Shown here piece by piece: positions 22,885-37,400 of a stretch of 64,000 nt of DNA (the stretch's first letter is position 1; each line of letters opens with the position of its first letter). Both the position numbers and the translations under genes were made by a program. The DNA lies in assembly GCA_037577475.1 (NCBI GenBank), contig CM075194.1:1767001-1831000 (forward strand), written 5' to 3'. The notes below the pieces were generated by a model. The model did not search any database. It was not told where the DNA came from and was given only the letters and a program-made list of their open reading frames with translations. Source of the DNA: Chaunax sp. Z400. Its lineage: Eukaryota > Chordata > Actinopteri > Lophiiformes > Chaunacidae.

Positions 22885-25800
22885 GCTAGCTACTGAGCCT
22901 AGCATACCAGCGCTCTCAGTCAAAACCCCTCTCCTTTCCTCTCTCTCCTCCTCCTCCTCCTCCTCCTCTTTTGAAGTTCTATTTCAGGATGCCTTCAGGC
23001 TTCCTAAGTGCACCGTGCAAGAGACTACATCAGCTGCTCGTCCATCTGTACCTTATAAATAATAAGATAAAGCATCCAGTTATACCCGTATCCAGTGGAT
23101 TACAGATCAACTAAAGCACCAACAACATCCCCTTGTCTCCTTAAAGCCTGAGGAGGACAAGGGAGATTCTAGTCATCTGTAGATGACGTCAAAACCCGTA
23201 AACAGGACATGTTTGAAGCTGTGGTGCAGAGGAGGAACAAACTGTTGTCCATTCTGGGTAATCCTGACCACCCTCTCCACCTCTCCACCCTCTCCTCTCC
23301 TCCACCTACAGGGCAGGCAGCAGAGCTGTCTCTAACAGGCTGCCGTACAAAGGCAAAGTACAGTATCTGCAGTTTTTACAAACATTTCTTTTTTTGCTCC
23401 AATCAGAAGTGCAGTTTCGCTTCTTCCACATTTTACAGAGATACTGAGGTTTTTATTTATTTTTTGATGCATATATTTGGTGAAAGAAAAACACAAACGG
23501 TTGTTTTTCTCAGTTTTTTGTGTTTTTTTGTTTGCAGATACTGCAGTTTGGCTTTGTATAGCAGCGCCGTCACAAGGACATCTTTAGTGATAACTCTGTA
23601 CACACCTCTGTCTGATCTATCTATCCATCTATCTATCTATCCATCTATCCTATCCTATCCTATCCTACCCCACCCCACCCCATCCTACCCCCTCCCCTCC
23701 TCTTCCCTTCAGAGATCTGACCCTCGAGAGCTGCTCTGCTCTACTTCCACCATCATATAGCCTTGCCCCTTTAACTCCCCCCACCTCGCTGCCTCCTGAT
23801 TGGATGGAAGTGGCCACATCTCCTGGAGACACATTAAAATGGAAGCTAAAGCTGAGCGCCTGACCTCATGAATAATCACCATGACAACGTTGGTGTAATA
23901 TTCACGTCCATCTATTGATGGATGACTGGAATGACCACTAGATGGCAGTCTGTCTCTATAGGGAATGAGCTGAGTCAGCCTGACCTGCAGCTAATTTAAT
24001 TCAACAATTCAGCCATATTAAAGGAACAGTTCACCCAAACATTTAAATTCAGTCAGCGTCTACTCAGCCCTACACAGATAGAAATTCAGGTGAACTTTTA
24101 TTCCACAAACATTTCTGGAGCTTCAGAGTCAAACAGCGTCACAGCTTTCTAAACACCTGAAGAAGACGGAGACACATTTCAGCAAATCCTCAGTGAACCA
24201 AATAATATAATGTGTTACATTATTGCTGTTCGTGAATATATTGTGCTTTTTGGCCACTCCAGTTACCCAGGGGTGTCTCGCCAATCCGTCAAAGGAGGTA
24301 AATAACAAAATGGCATCATCAGTAAAAACTAAGCAGTGATAGTTATTACAAGGATTGATTTTGTGTTGGGAGGAAACATTTGTAATGTCTTCATGGGGAT
24401 ATAGACAATATGAAAAAATATAAGCATCAATTTATAACCCATTTTGATAAACAAGAGCAAAAACTAAAACCTATGCTGTCAGAAATATTCATGTTTAAAA
24501 ACCAAAAATTTTAGAAAAATAATTTTTCACACCTAAACAGTAATAAAAACACTTGGGGAAGAAATCCTGACAGAAGGGTCATGATTGAGTTTGGTTCTGT
24601 TTTCACAGATGACAGTAGTAAGAGAAGAAACTGGCACATTTATTTTAAGTAAGTTTTTCATTATTTTTATTGATAACACGAAACAGAAAAGTGTTTCCTT
24701 GAGTAATCTACAGCGACGGCACCTCTTTGACCAGCAGGTGGTGATTCCATCCACCTCTGTGGCCTAAACTATATCCCATATGGCCAACAGTAAGTATGTT
24801 ATGTATAATACTATATTAATGTGTGGATGTAGGTGAGTGAATAAACTCTCTTAGGAAGGCTTGTGATGAGACATTTTTTTGCCAAATTGTCCCACAAATA
24901 TGCAGAAACTTTTTGTCAATGTAAAATGTCAGATGATGTAATTGTTTGTTGATAGAGACGACATTAAAATCCAAGATTCTGACTAACTAATTTGAATCCT
25001 GGGGCCATCTGAGGTGAGATCCACCTGGGCCATACCTACCTGCTTGCTGCCTTGCCAAACTCCCCGCCTGAGGATACTCTACACCTCGGTCAGGTGGTGT
25101 GCCCACAGAGTCACTGGAGCACAAACAAGATGGTGACAACCCCCCTGCCAAAAAAGGCTTTAGGACACTGGACCTGCCTGGAATAAGATTGCACGGTTGG
25201 TATCAAGTCTTTCTGTGGGTCACCTTAGACGCCATTGTCAAAGGTGTCAGTTTAAGGGCTTGGTTGCTTCCTCATGCATATTAAACAGTGCCACCTAATT
25301 ATTCACCCAAAATACACATAATAACACTCTGTTTCTGTGAGCATGAATATTAAGAGCTTATCTGATGTAAAGTTTTTTTTTAACCAGTTTAAATACTTTT
25401 TGTTTGATCAGAGCCGAAGCCATAGTGCAGAGGTCGGGGGGGGGGCGGATGTGTTTAAAGTTGCATTTGATGACAGCAACCATCAGAGAACAAGGTCAGT
25501 ATATTAGACCAGTAACAGTGCACGTCCTGGAGGAACGAGGACATCTCCTCAACCCCTGGTAGCCATTAAGAGAGTCATGTAATTAAGGGCAGAGTCCCTC
25601 AGCAGCCTGGTCAGGTTGGTGTCACCCAGAGTATCACGGAGCAGGCAGCAAAAAGATGCTGAGTACTAGAGAAATACTGGTATGTGTATCACTGGGTGTA
25701 GAATACGATCATTTACTTAAAGGTTTACTCCCACTCAGTATTTTCCTGCTCAAGGTGTGTGAAGAATTTTTAAAGTAACCAGGATATTTTTATTCAGTAT

Positions 25801-28417
25801 GACGAATCCTATTCTACAGCCTGATATAACGGTCATATTTGTAGCACAGCAGAATACAGAGAACAATTCTGGTTTTAAGCCAGTGAAGGGCGAAAAATAT
25901 GAAGTAAACAAAGGGCCATTTTGAAATTCTGTGACGTCACACGGAAGTATGTCTTCCCTAAGGGCTTCCCCAGATTTCCCGGCCCCACAAGGCCCCATGT
26001 GCATAAGCAGAAGTTTCAAATCTGTGAAAACATGGAGAACAGAAAACGTGGACGACATAAAATAACAGATGTGAGGAAAAGGCGTCAAGTATCTGAACAA
26101 AATACCCATCATTGAGACAATATGATCGATTTGATCAGACCAAGACAGAAAATGATCTAGTAATTTGGTCCTATGACCTGATCAGTTGCTATGATCAGGG
26201 CCGTAACTCAAAAACTGTTCAATATTTGTTCACCAAACTTTATTTACACGCGTCCCCATGTACTGTAAATCATTATTTTATTTTTTTTAATTGAACTTTT
26301 TCTTAGATATGCAAATAACAGCGACAATTTAAATATCCTCTTTCTAGCTTTCTTTAATGTTCTATTTTATTCACCTCTTCATGCTCTTGATGCATTTTGA
26401 TCTGCATCATGAGGCTGATCATGTTGATAATCTGTTATTCCCGGTGGGTAAACGTATTTGTGTTGTTGTGAAGAGTGATACCTCGATGCCACATTCAACA
26501 CTGACCAGAGCCTCAATAATTCAGAGGCTTGTTTCATGCGATAGCAGCGGCTTCAGACTCTGTCGTATGGCTTACAGTCTGTCTGAGATGATGAGTTGTA
26601 CTTCAGCCATTCAAGCCGTGTTGAATAGAAGTCGCTAAAGCATGCCTCAACATAATCAGTGCTTTTAACACTGCTGTGTTTCAGCATCCCAACGTGTTTA
26701 TTTATTATATTTATTCAAGTAAATATCAGTATGTGAAAAATGCTTCAACTCTTAAGTGATTTAAAGACTTAAAGGCTGATTGAATGTGAAATTTAGCAAA
26801 TAGGACTTCATGACAAAAGGAGCCTATTTAAAGATTAAAAGGCGGTGCTGACATTTGTTTTATATATTATTGATATTTATTTAGTTTACTTCCTTTTGAC
26901 CTCATGCTCACCCATTTTAAAGCTTTTTCCAGTGTTTTCATGTGATAGACTTTTTGAAAATAACCTGTATAAGTCTGATGATTCAGTCAGGATGAGGCGT
27001 TTAAAGCTCCACTATGTGTCGGATAATTCATGACCTGCATGTAAAAGTTGCTGGTCGGCTGTTCAGCCGCCGTCTTAATGGTTGATTTAGGGTTGCGGGG
27101 GAGCCGATGTGGATTGGCCGACTCCGCTCACAGTGACGTCTCTCAGCAGACCCTAGTTATAGTTACCAGTCTCAGGTTCAACACTCATGCACTATTCATC
27201 GCTGTATCGCATCACTCCTGCTGCACTTCAGACGGGGACAAACCCACTTCTTTTCTGTACAACTTTACTTCTGACCGCGTGTTAAAGTGGAAAATGTTTC
27301 TGTAGTCTTGCCTCCATCTAAGAGAAAAAGCAGGAAACCTGTCGGAGCGTCTCAGAGGAGACAAGAGCATCACTTTCTTGTATGGTATGTATTTTTTAAC
27401 ATATTCCATCTTCATGCTAAGCAAAGATTTTACATGCAGCTATTTGGCATTTAGGCCTCAAATACTTGGAGACTGTTTCTGATTGTTTCTGATTGTTTCT
27501 GTCTCATGCTGCAGAAATAGTTTTTAGTTTTTAACTTCATGTCTGTAAAACCTCATAAGTTGGTTGTTTCATTATTTTTGCTGTGCTCCTGATTTAAAAC
27601 ATGATGAGATGTTTTTAAAAACTTTGAGATTCCTCACACAACTCTTAAAATGTGACATAAAATACCCAGAGAAAACATTTAGGAATATAGTGTCAGCCTT
27701 TTATGCAGATCCTTTATGTACATCTTTGAAAAATAATAATTAATGTAATTGAATACATTAAGTACATTAATGCAAAAAAAAAAATTAAAACTGTACAAGA
27801 TGAATTCCAGTGGATTCATTATTTTTGGTGTATTGTTTTTCACTGTGCATGTGAAATGTATCCTCTTTAATTGATGTATTAAGGTCAGCTGATATGAATA
27901 ATTTAAAGCCCCTTTTGAAGCTAAACCAGGGTGTGGTGGCACACAGGTAGCGGACATGCTGTACTTTTCTCTTATGGCACTTTGAAATATGTGTTTTACA
28001 TGCTCTTAATAATTAAGACATTTTCCAATTGTTCTACAGCTTCATAGTCAAGTCAATTATTTTGAAATACAACACAATGTTGTCCAAAGTGCTGCACAAC
28101 ATAAAACAAATTTAAACAGATTCAAACAATTAAGGCATAAAATCAAATAAGATTTAAAAACAAAAAACAACTGATTGCACATTGGTATTGGTTGATAGCT
28201 ATTTATTAGCCTCCTTTGTTCTGGAGGAGAGCTGCATAGTTTATTCTCCTATTTTGGGGTTTGTTCTGCAAAACAGGAATAGAAAATGAGATTAACATGA
28301 AAATAACATGAGTAAACTTCTACGATTTCGAATTAAATTAAAGCAGAGTAGTAATTATAGACCAATGTCAAAGCATAAAGCTGCTGTTTGTGAATCTCTC
28401 TACTTTTTTCCCCACAG
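22885..28417. other. Intergenic region between divergent map7 and otof
   Basis: Contains a (CTC)n run at 22945-22972 near the map7 start, a block at 23209-23300 resembling a fish retroelement 3' fragment, a (CTAT)n/(CCTAT)n microsatellite at 23612-23690, a TTAAAGGAACAGTTCACCC-family MITE end at 24019-24200, and G-rich and AT-rich sequence. I looked for exons encoding the missing otoferlin C2A domain and recognised none. Promoters of both genes should be here, but no TATA box could be assigned. Confidence 0.55.
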
Positions 28418-28437
28418 AGGACACAGACGTTTGAGCC

Positions 28438-31400
28438 ATGAAGCGCAGTAAACACCGCGGACACAAGGAGGACAGACATGGAGGTATCAGTAGCTGAGAT
28501 GGATGTCAGAAGATTAGTTCAAAGACGTTCGGAAATCCTGGCTAACGTTACAAACTCCTGTTGACTGACAGCTTCTTTCAGTCAAAGAGAAACTAAAGAA
28601 GCAAAAATGTTTCTTTATCCTGAAAAACTCAGAATATTTTAGTTTAGTTTTAGTTTCCATCGCTACAAGTTGACTTTAGGCTCCTTCTGTGAGTGGGATT
28701 TGAGGGTTTCCGGATTATAACTTTTTTTTCACAAAACTTTATGTACACATTTGTCATGTTCTGCTGAGGTGCCTTTTGATATTTTGGGAATTCTAAACAC
28801 TTTATCTTTTTTTTTGTTGAAAATTTAGCTTTGTCTCAATATTTAATTAACAAGAATTACAGTTAACGGGGACAACAAAAATAAAAAATAAAATAAATCT
28901 TTCTTCCATGAAATGCACCCAATCTGCAGTTATATAACACAGGGTTCTAGGATACAGAGACCTCAGAAGGACAGACTTTACTAAGGAACAGGTTTCCATT
29001 TACGTGGAAAGGTCAGGTGTGTTTCAGCTGTCAGGTGGTCCTGGTTCTGTGGAACGATTAAAGTTTCTTATTTGGGCTGATGACAGGAATCGTTTTCATA
29101 CACAGGATTTTATTGTTACAGAAAAATCGTTACATTTTCTCCACTTATTTACAGGGCGAGTGTAGGCATAAGATGGAGTGATGAACTCCACCCATTTTGG
29201 ATATTTATCCCACCTGTATGGGGATAAATGTCATGTGGCCACATTCTTAAATACAAAGCCCTCCTTTTACAACAAAGATTTTTTTGATGAACTTTGCTCT
29301 CACCATGATGTTCTTGTTGTTCGTCTTTATGATCCCCAGATGAGCCGGCTATTCTGGAGACGGAGGACCTGGACCGTCAGGGCATGTTTATGGGAGGAGG
29401 CCCGGATCCCGATGCCATCTCAGTGGCCTCAGTCACAGCCGTCACCACCAACGTGTCCAACAAGAGGTGAGGGGCTCATTTTCAACACTTTCATGGCTTT
29501 TGTTCATCGTGTAAATCTGTCTCAAGTCTCTCTTCTACTTCTTCTTCTTCTTCGCTTCCTCCAGGTCAAAGCCAGACATTAAGATGGAGCCCAGTTCTGG
29601 GAGACCAGTAGATTACCAAGTGAGGGAACTCTTGCTTCTTTTTATTGCCCCCAGTTGTTTTTAATGTGTCTATCTGATGAGCTTCAGTCTGACTCGAGTC
29701 TCATTGAATGTCAGGTCAGTGTGACGGTGATTGAAGCCAGGCAGCTGGTGGGACTGAACATGGATCCAATGGTTTGTGTGGAGATCGGAGAAGATAAGAA
29801 GTACACCTCCATGAAGGAATCGACCAACTGCCCGTATTACAATGAAGTCAGTCACAACATGTTCTATTTATGTTCACTTTAATATTATTTCTTTGTAGCA
29901 ACATCATCATCAACTCTTTTCTCTACAGTATTTTGTGTTCGACTTCCACGTCCCTCCAGACATCATGTTTGACAAAATCCTGAAGTTGTCTGTAAGTTGT
30001 TAGAACATATTACAGATTCATTAGAATTCTACAGGACAAGCGTGTTCAATGCTGCAACGTTTATCTCCCAACCTTTTAGGTGATTCACTCCAAAAACCTT
30101 CTACGTAGTGGAACTCTGGTCGGAACCTTTAAACTGGACGTTGGCACAATCTACTCTCAGCCTGGTAAAGAATCAACCAATCACTTATTATTATGGATTC
30201 ATGATATTGTCATGAATTCCTTCTGTTTTATCCTGCAGACCATCAGTTTTACCACAAGTGGGCTTTGCTCTCTGACCCCGACGACATCTCAGCTGGGTGT
30301 AAAGGCTACATCAGATGTGATATTGCAGTTGTGGCCAAAGGAGACACCATAAAGACGCCACACAAGGCCAGTGAAACAGATGAAGATGACATAGAGGGGT
30401 AACTGAACTCTTATTGGTCATGATTCTTCGAAAAAAATATGAGAGTAATGATCTTTATCATTTGAGCATTTAAACTTAGAAAAAGATAGATTTATCATCT
30501 ACTCAGTCAGGCAAAGTTTTTTAGTCCACAAACATCTATGGAGCTTCACAGTAAAACAGCGTTGTAGCATTCTGCTAAACACCTGAAGAAGATGGAGACT
30601 AGTATTTAAAAAACAAACATGAAATGACTCCATACAGCTCATACGCTCCAGAATATGAGATACCAAATTAATTTAAAAATAACTTTATTTACACCATTTT
30701 CAAGCTGAAATCTTCACTGTAGCTGCTAAGCTAAAAGTGTTAGCACGCACCCAGTCTGAGGAGCAACAAGCTTTAAGATGAGATCAACAAGAAATCTACT
30801 ACTAGCCTTGCTACCCAGAAGCTTCCTTCACACCACAGAGAGACTTTTGCAATAGTCGATCTCATCTAGCGGCGCATGAACACGAGATCAAGCTTGTGCA
30901 TCTTCCTCAAACGGGCTGTCCTCTAACGCTTTTAGCTTGGAGGCTACGGCGAAGATTTCAGCTTATAAAAGGTTCTAAATCATGTCTTTTCAATTCAGTT
31001 TGGGATCTCAGGGCTTTGGAGACTTTGGTAAAGTCATATGAGCTCTATTAAAACTAGTCTCCATCTTCATCAGTTGTTTAGAAGAAATGCTGTAATGCTG
31101 TTTTAATGTGATGCTACAGAAATGTTTGATGGACTAAAAAACTTCACCTGACTTTCCATCAACTTGGAGGTGAGGAGATAATAAACTGAATTGTTTTAAG
31201 ATCTTATATCTTGTTTGTTTAATCCATACTGTAAAAATGACTCCTCACAGTTCGACAGATGCTAATATTCTGTTGTATTTCTTGGTCAGGACTTGTTGCC
31301 AGTGAAGGTTTGAGGAAATACCAGCTCCCTGCCTAGAAATAATCCAGCACAGTTCACTTCTGTACAGATTTAAAAAAAACTAGCTGTTTACAGCCTTTAT

Positions 31401-34400
31401 GCTAAGCTAAGCTAACTGGCTACAGCTGCATAGGCCTATTATCTGTACAGACATGAGAGTAGAACTGAAGCTAAAAACTTAGATTTCTCAAAATGTCAAG
31501 CTTTGAGGCTGAAGATTTTTAATTGGTATAAAAGAAGAATATACTACAAGAAGGATTTACATTTTTGGTTAAACTGTTCTTTTGGTGCATCGGGTCCCGT
31601 TTCTGTTTCAGCAACCTTTTATTACCAGACGGCGTTCCTGCTGAGAGACAGTGGGCACGTTATTATCTGAAGATCTACAGAGCCGAGGGACTCCCCAGGA
31701 TGAACACCAGCATCATGGCCAACGTCAAAAAGGCCTTCATCGGAGAAAACAAGGACCTGGTCGATCCTTATGTTCAAGTACAGTTTGCTGGACAGAAGGT
31801 TGGCAATACTACGGATCCCAGCCAGGTCAACATAGAATCTACACCGATGGTTCAGATTCAGTTTTTATGATTGTGTCGTGTGATTTCAGGGGAAAACATC
31901 CGTTCAAAAGAGCTGCTATGAGCCCATCTGGAACGAGCAAATAGTCTTCACTGAGATGTTTCCACCACTGTGCAAACGCATGAAGATCCAGATCCGTGAC
32001 TCGGATAAAGTGAATGATGTTGCCATAGGAACGCACTTCCTGGACTTACGGAAGATTTCCAACGATGGAGATAAAGGTGAATTTGAGCGACGTTTGCAGG
32101 AGATCTGATTTGGAGCATCTACACAGTTCTGAACAATAAGTTTGCAGATGATAGAATTGTTATTCCTCATCTCTCAGGTTTCCTTCCGACGCTGGGACCC
32201 GCCTGGGTTAACATGTACGGCTCCACCCGGACCTACACCTTGATGGACGAGTACCAGGAGTTAAACGAAGGCCTCGGAGAGGGTGTGTCCTTCAGGGCCC
32301 GTCTGCTCATCAGCTTGGGCGTGGAGATCCTGGACCCGGCGTCGCTTGACATTTCCAGCTCCACGGAGGTGCAGGTGGAGGGAGTACCCAACATCTCAGA
32401 GGTGGGTCCCTTCTCGGATGGGCAGCCATGCAGATGAGGATGATTGTTGCTCCTGCTGACAGGTGGTTTTGTAGGGGGTTATTGTGAATTATTAATCATG
32501 TTTCTTTAGCCCACCTGGTGCATTATTAACACACTGTTTGCACTGATGTGGCGTCTTTTTGTCGGAGGACAATGTAAGTCACACAGTAGATTCAATTGGC
32601 CGAGTCCTCAGGGATGCCTGATCACCATTCAACAGCTCGTCAGGACTACCATGTTACTTTGTATGTTACCTAAATCTGACGGTGCGCAAAGGTTGGTGTT
32701 TTGATGAGTTTTTTTAAAGTTTTATTTAAAGAAACATTTTGACAGTCACTGCCAGTAGACATCGCACTAGAGATCCATCATCTCAGACCAAAACAAATGC
32801 ATATTGTTCACTCAAAAAACACGTATCTTAATCCAAACGATGCACCAAATGTAGATGCAACTCTATTATTAGGCATATAGGAATCATGCTTTTGTTACTA
32901 CATTGTCCTTTTCTCACTTCAAATAATTTCAGAGTCATATTTTAGTCTTCTGTTTAGTGCTGAAACCATTTTTTTGTCCTCGTCAAATTAAAATCAAACT
33001 TCAAACGTAGGCAGTGCTGAACAAATAGAAATCAAGATTTTGTCATTAAATAGTATAATTCCCACTTAAAATCCTTACTGAAACACATCTTTACTGAAAC
33101 ACACAGGAAGTAGCTGCCGCTTTGTGTCCAGCTCTGAAAACGGAGGCTGACCAAAGTCATATCAAACTGTAAAAGTGGGAAACGCTCAACAAAGATACAT
33201 CAAGTCTATTCCTCGTTTAAAATGTTTTTAGAACCTTATTTTAGTGCACAGGTTAGCTATAAAATGTCAAAGTTTGTGACGGTCGGTCGTCATTTGGTGT
33301 TCTGCTTTAAAGCAGAGCTCACAAACTCAGGTGAAACTGTGAAATGAGGCAGACTGACCAAAGTTCATGAAGATTTTATTACTACATAGTCCATTTCATA
33401 TTAAACCATATGTTAGCGCTCTGTTTAGCTATAATAGTTGAAAGTTTCTGTCCAGAACACCAAGCAGACATGAAGACGACAGAGACGGACTCCATTATGC
33501 TAATGTGCCAGTGTGATGTCATTCAGTGTTTAGGATACCATTACTCCACACGTTCAGATATTTAACCATTAATGAAGAGAAATTGAAGACAGAGAGTCTG
33601 TATTTTCTCATGTTTGCTTATTTCACAGACCGCTACGGGGAAGGTTGAGGACTTTTTCCTCTTCGGGTCTTTCCTGGAGGCAACAATGATTGACAGAAAG
33701 ATCGGCGATAAGCCCATCAACTTTGAGGTCACCATAGGTATCTTCACTTCCCTACTCATAACCTAATTCTCTGCTACTGTCTCAACCTGAGCCGAAGGAA
33801 TTTGAACCAGCAGGTTGACATCTTTGCAGCACATTTAAGGATGCAACCAGAGACTAATTTTCTTTCTGCCAGGTTACTACGGAAATGAGATTGATGGGGT
33901 TGCCCAGCCAAAAACGAAAGGGAAGAAGGGGGGAGCAGATGGCGACGAGGAGGAAACTGAACTGATCCACAACTCCAGCGAGGAAGAGATGGACGATGAC
34001 GGCGACCTGACTTCGGTGGCGATGACTCCTCCCATGAAACCCGTCATCACTGACCGGTCAGAGCAGAAAGTATAATAATCAGAAAGTGAACAAAAGGTTT
34101 TTATTTTTCCCCTCGTAACGTATTGTGTTCCTTATTTTCAGAAACTACTTCCACCTGCCGTACTTTGAGAGGAAGCCGTGTATCTTCATCAAGAGCTGGT
34201 GGCAGGACCAGAGAAGGAGGCTGTACAACGCCAACATTATAGACAACCTCGCAGATAAACTGGCAAGTCATCTACTTCACTAATAACTAGACGAGCAACG
34301 ATAGAATTAAAGGAAGAGTTTACCCAAAAATGAAAAGTCAGTCATTATCTAGTCAGGTGAAGTTTCTTAGTTCAACAAACCATTTCTGGAGTTTCACGGT

Positions 34401-37400
34401 AAAATAAGTCTAAAAAATCCTGAGATCCCAAATTGCTTTGAAAAGACATTATTTGCAGCACTTTTATTAACTTAAATCTTCACTGTAGCCTCTAAGCAGG
34501 CTACAGTGAAGTTCATAAAAATGCTGTAATGTATGTAAATAATGTATTTTCAAACCAATTTGGGATCTCAAGGCCGCCGAAGATTTGGACACACCGTATG
34601 AACTGTATGGAGTCCTTTTGTGTGTATTTGTTTTTAAGAACTAGTCTCCATCTTTATCAGTTGTTCAAGAGAATGTTGCAACGCTGTTTTACTGTGAAGC
34701 TCCAGAAATGTTTTGTGCACTAAAAGCTCATTTATACTCCATTTACATACGAAAATAGATACGTCCATTTCAAACGGTTTGTCCGTCAATGCCCACATAC
34801 TTCCATGTGTCTTTTTTGTTTGCATTGATACATCCACCAGAAGGCAGAGAAGAGACAAAAGTTTCAACAACAACAAATCTGGCAGCGATCGTAGGAGGTT
34901 GCGATAATGTTCCTAGTAATTACAAAGTGGCAAAACCGGAGGTAACGATGTACTCGGTGGTGGTCTGTGAGGTCATCAGGTACATCGAGACATGAGGACG
35001 GAGAGTTTTTACACTTTTTTTAACTCACTTTCTTCTTCTTCATTGTGTCCGTACAAATTTGTCTTGCCTTGCTTGAATTGTAGCTACACTACCCCCAACC
35101 ATTTCCGGTGGTATTGCTCCATTTTGTCCGTCTCGTCCGTATCCGTAAGCTCCCTGAAAACGTGCCCAAATACGTTAGAAATGAACGCAGTACATATGGA
35201 AGGACATTTTAAGTTTAGGCAAACTATTCCTTTAACCGGCTTCCTTTGCTGCTGCAGGAGGATGGACTCAATGATGTGCAGGAGATCATCAAGACAGAGA
35301 AGGCCTACCCTGAGCGGCGACTGAGAGGCGTCCTCGAGGAACTCAGTCAGGGCTGCAGGTCTGTGGTCACAAACTCAAAGTAGACATAGCCATGTTCAAC
35401 GAGAAGTCTTTGACTCTGACTGAGCTCCACTTCTTTCAGTCACTTTCTTTCACTGGCAAACAAGGACCAGAACCAGTCAGGCAGAACCAAACTGGACCGG
35501 GAGAGACTGAAGCTGTGCCTGTCAGAAGTGGTACGTCAGCTTTTTTGCTCTACTTGATGATTGTGTGTATTTGTACTGTCTTGCTAAATGCTGGGCTGTT
35601 TCTGGATTCAGGAGACCATCGGCCAGCAAGCTAAATCCATGAGGTCACAGGTGAAGAAAAGCACAGTGAGAGATAAAATCAAGCTGGCTCAGAACTTCCT
35701 CACAAAGCTGCGCTTCCTGGCCGACGAAGTAGGAACAACATCATGTCTACCATTTAAAAATGGTCATGTTTGTTGTGTTGTTAAATGTGAGTGTTCTTCC
35801 TCATTACAGCCTCAACACAGCGTTCCTGATGTTTTCATATGGATGATAAGTAACGGGAAGCGCATCGCTTACGCTCGTGTTCCTTCCAAAAACATCCTTT
35901 ATTCCAGTGTAGAGGAGGAGAGAGGAAAGGACTGCGGCAAAGTCAAGACAATCTTTCTGAGGGTGATTCACACATAATATAATAAAACTATCACATTTTA
36001 TTTCAGCTAGTTTTCATGTAGTCCTATTCCTGTGTCAAATGTCCTCATTAGTTTTTATCATATTTAGTCACATGATCCTGTTTTTGTAGTCCAGTATGAG
36101 TCACTAAAAGTCTGGGAGACTGTGAGACTCTGAGCTCCAGATATCCTGAGGAACCTTCAGAGGGAACCAGATACTAGATGGTTCCATTAGTCTTTGGCCC
36201 CTATACCCAGGTTGGACCAGCTACTAGATGGTTCCATTAGTCTTTGGTCCCTATACCCAGGTCGGACCAGCTACTAGATGGTTCCATTAGTCTTTGGCCC
36301 CTATACCCAGGTCAGACCAGCAACTAGATGGTTCCATTAGTCTTTGGCCTCTATACCCAGGTCGGACCACCCATTTACACTTCAGGACCACTGTGGGCAT
36401 CCACAAGAGTTTCCTCTGGCTTTGCCCTGCCCATACATTGTTCACCATCTTTAGGGTCCCATTGCCAGTAGTGCGGTTTTCAATGATGTTGATGTCGTCT
36501 CGTCTTAGTCATGGAAAAAAAGGTTCTTAATTTAGAGATTAACACTACGTCCAGCTTGTGTAATCGTGCTGTTTTGCCATGACTTATTGTTTTTCCTTGT
36601 ATACTACAGATCCCAGGTAAGAAAGGTTTTGGGCCGGCAGGCTGGACGGTCCAGTCCAAGATCGAGATTTATCTGTGGTTGGGTCTGAACAGACAGCGTA
36701 AAGACTACCTGAGCGGCCTGCCCAACGGATTTCAGGAAAATAAACTATCCAAAGGTCCTGGCCTGCCATGCTCTCCACCCATCAGCCTCTCCTACATGAG
36801 TAAGTCCATCAACCAGTTTCTTCCAACAATTGTCTTTCCTAATAAAAGGATGTATCTACTTTTTAAGAAAGCTTCTTTTGCTACATGTTTTTAAACATCT
36901 ATATTGGAACACTTTCTGTTCATAGTGAAACAGATCTTCCAGCTGAGGGTCCACATGTACCAAGCTCGCAGCCTGTTTGCTGCTGACAGCACTGGTCTCT
37001 CTGATCCCTTTGCAAGAGTCTTCTTCTCAACGCAAAGCCAGGTCACTGAGGTGAGCACGCTCAAAAGGCTATTCAGGAAGTCAGCTGTGAGGATAAAGTA
37101 TGATTACCTCACATATCCATGTCTTCTTGCCAGGTTCTGGCGGAGACGCTGTGCCCGACTTGGGACCAGCTGCTGGTCTTTGAGAACGTGGAGCTGTTCG
37201 GAGAGGCCAGCGAACTGAGGGACGACCCTCCGATGATCGTCATTGAAATCTATGATCAAGACACAGTGGTAAGGGTTGGTTTAAGACACTAATGTTAGCA
37301 AACGCTCAGCATTCACACAGCTTCAATTTCCAGGTTGTGCTTCTCATCCTTTGGGTTTTAAGAAACATTTAAAAGTTAAAAAGTTCAGTTTTTATCTACT

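Noticed and set aside
23209..23760. 183-codon + strand ORF starting MFEAVVQRRNKLLS
   Set aside because: The start resembles a degraded retroelement tail and the remainder runs through low-complexity (CTAT)n and T-rich sequence; no gene structure.
36120..36370. Regular repeats that could suggest a CRISPR array
   Set aside because: Units are tandem and continuous with no unique spacers, in an intron of a vertebrate gene; it is a minisatellite.
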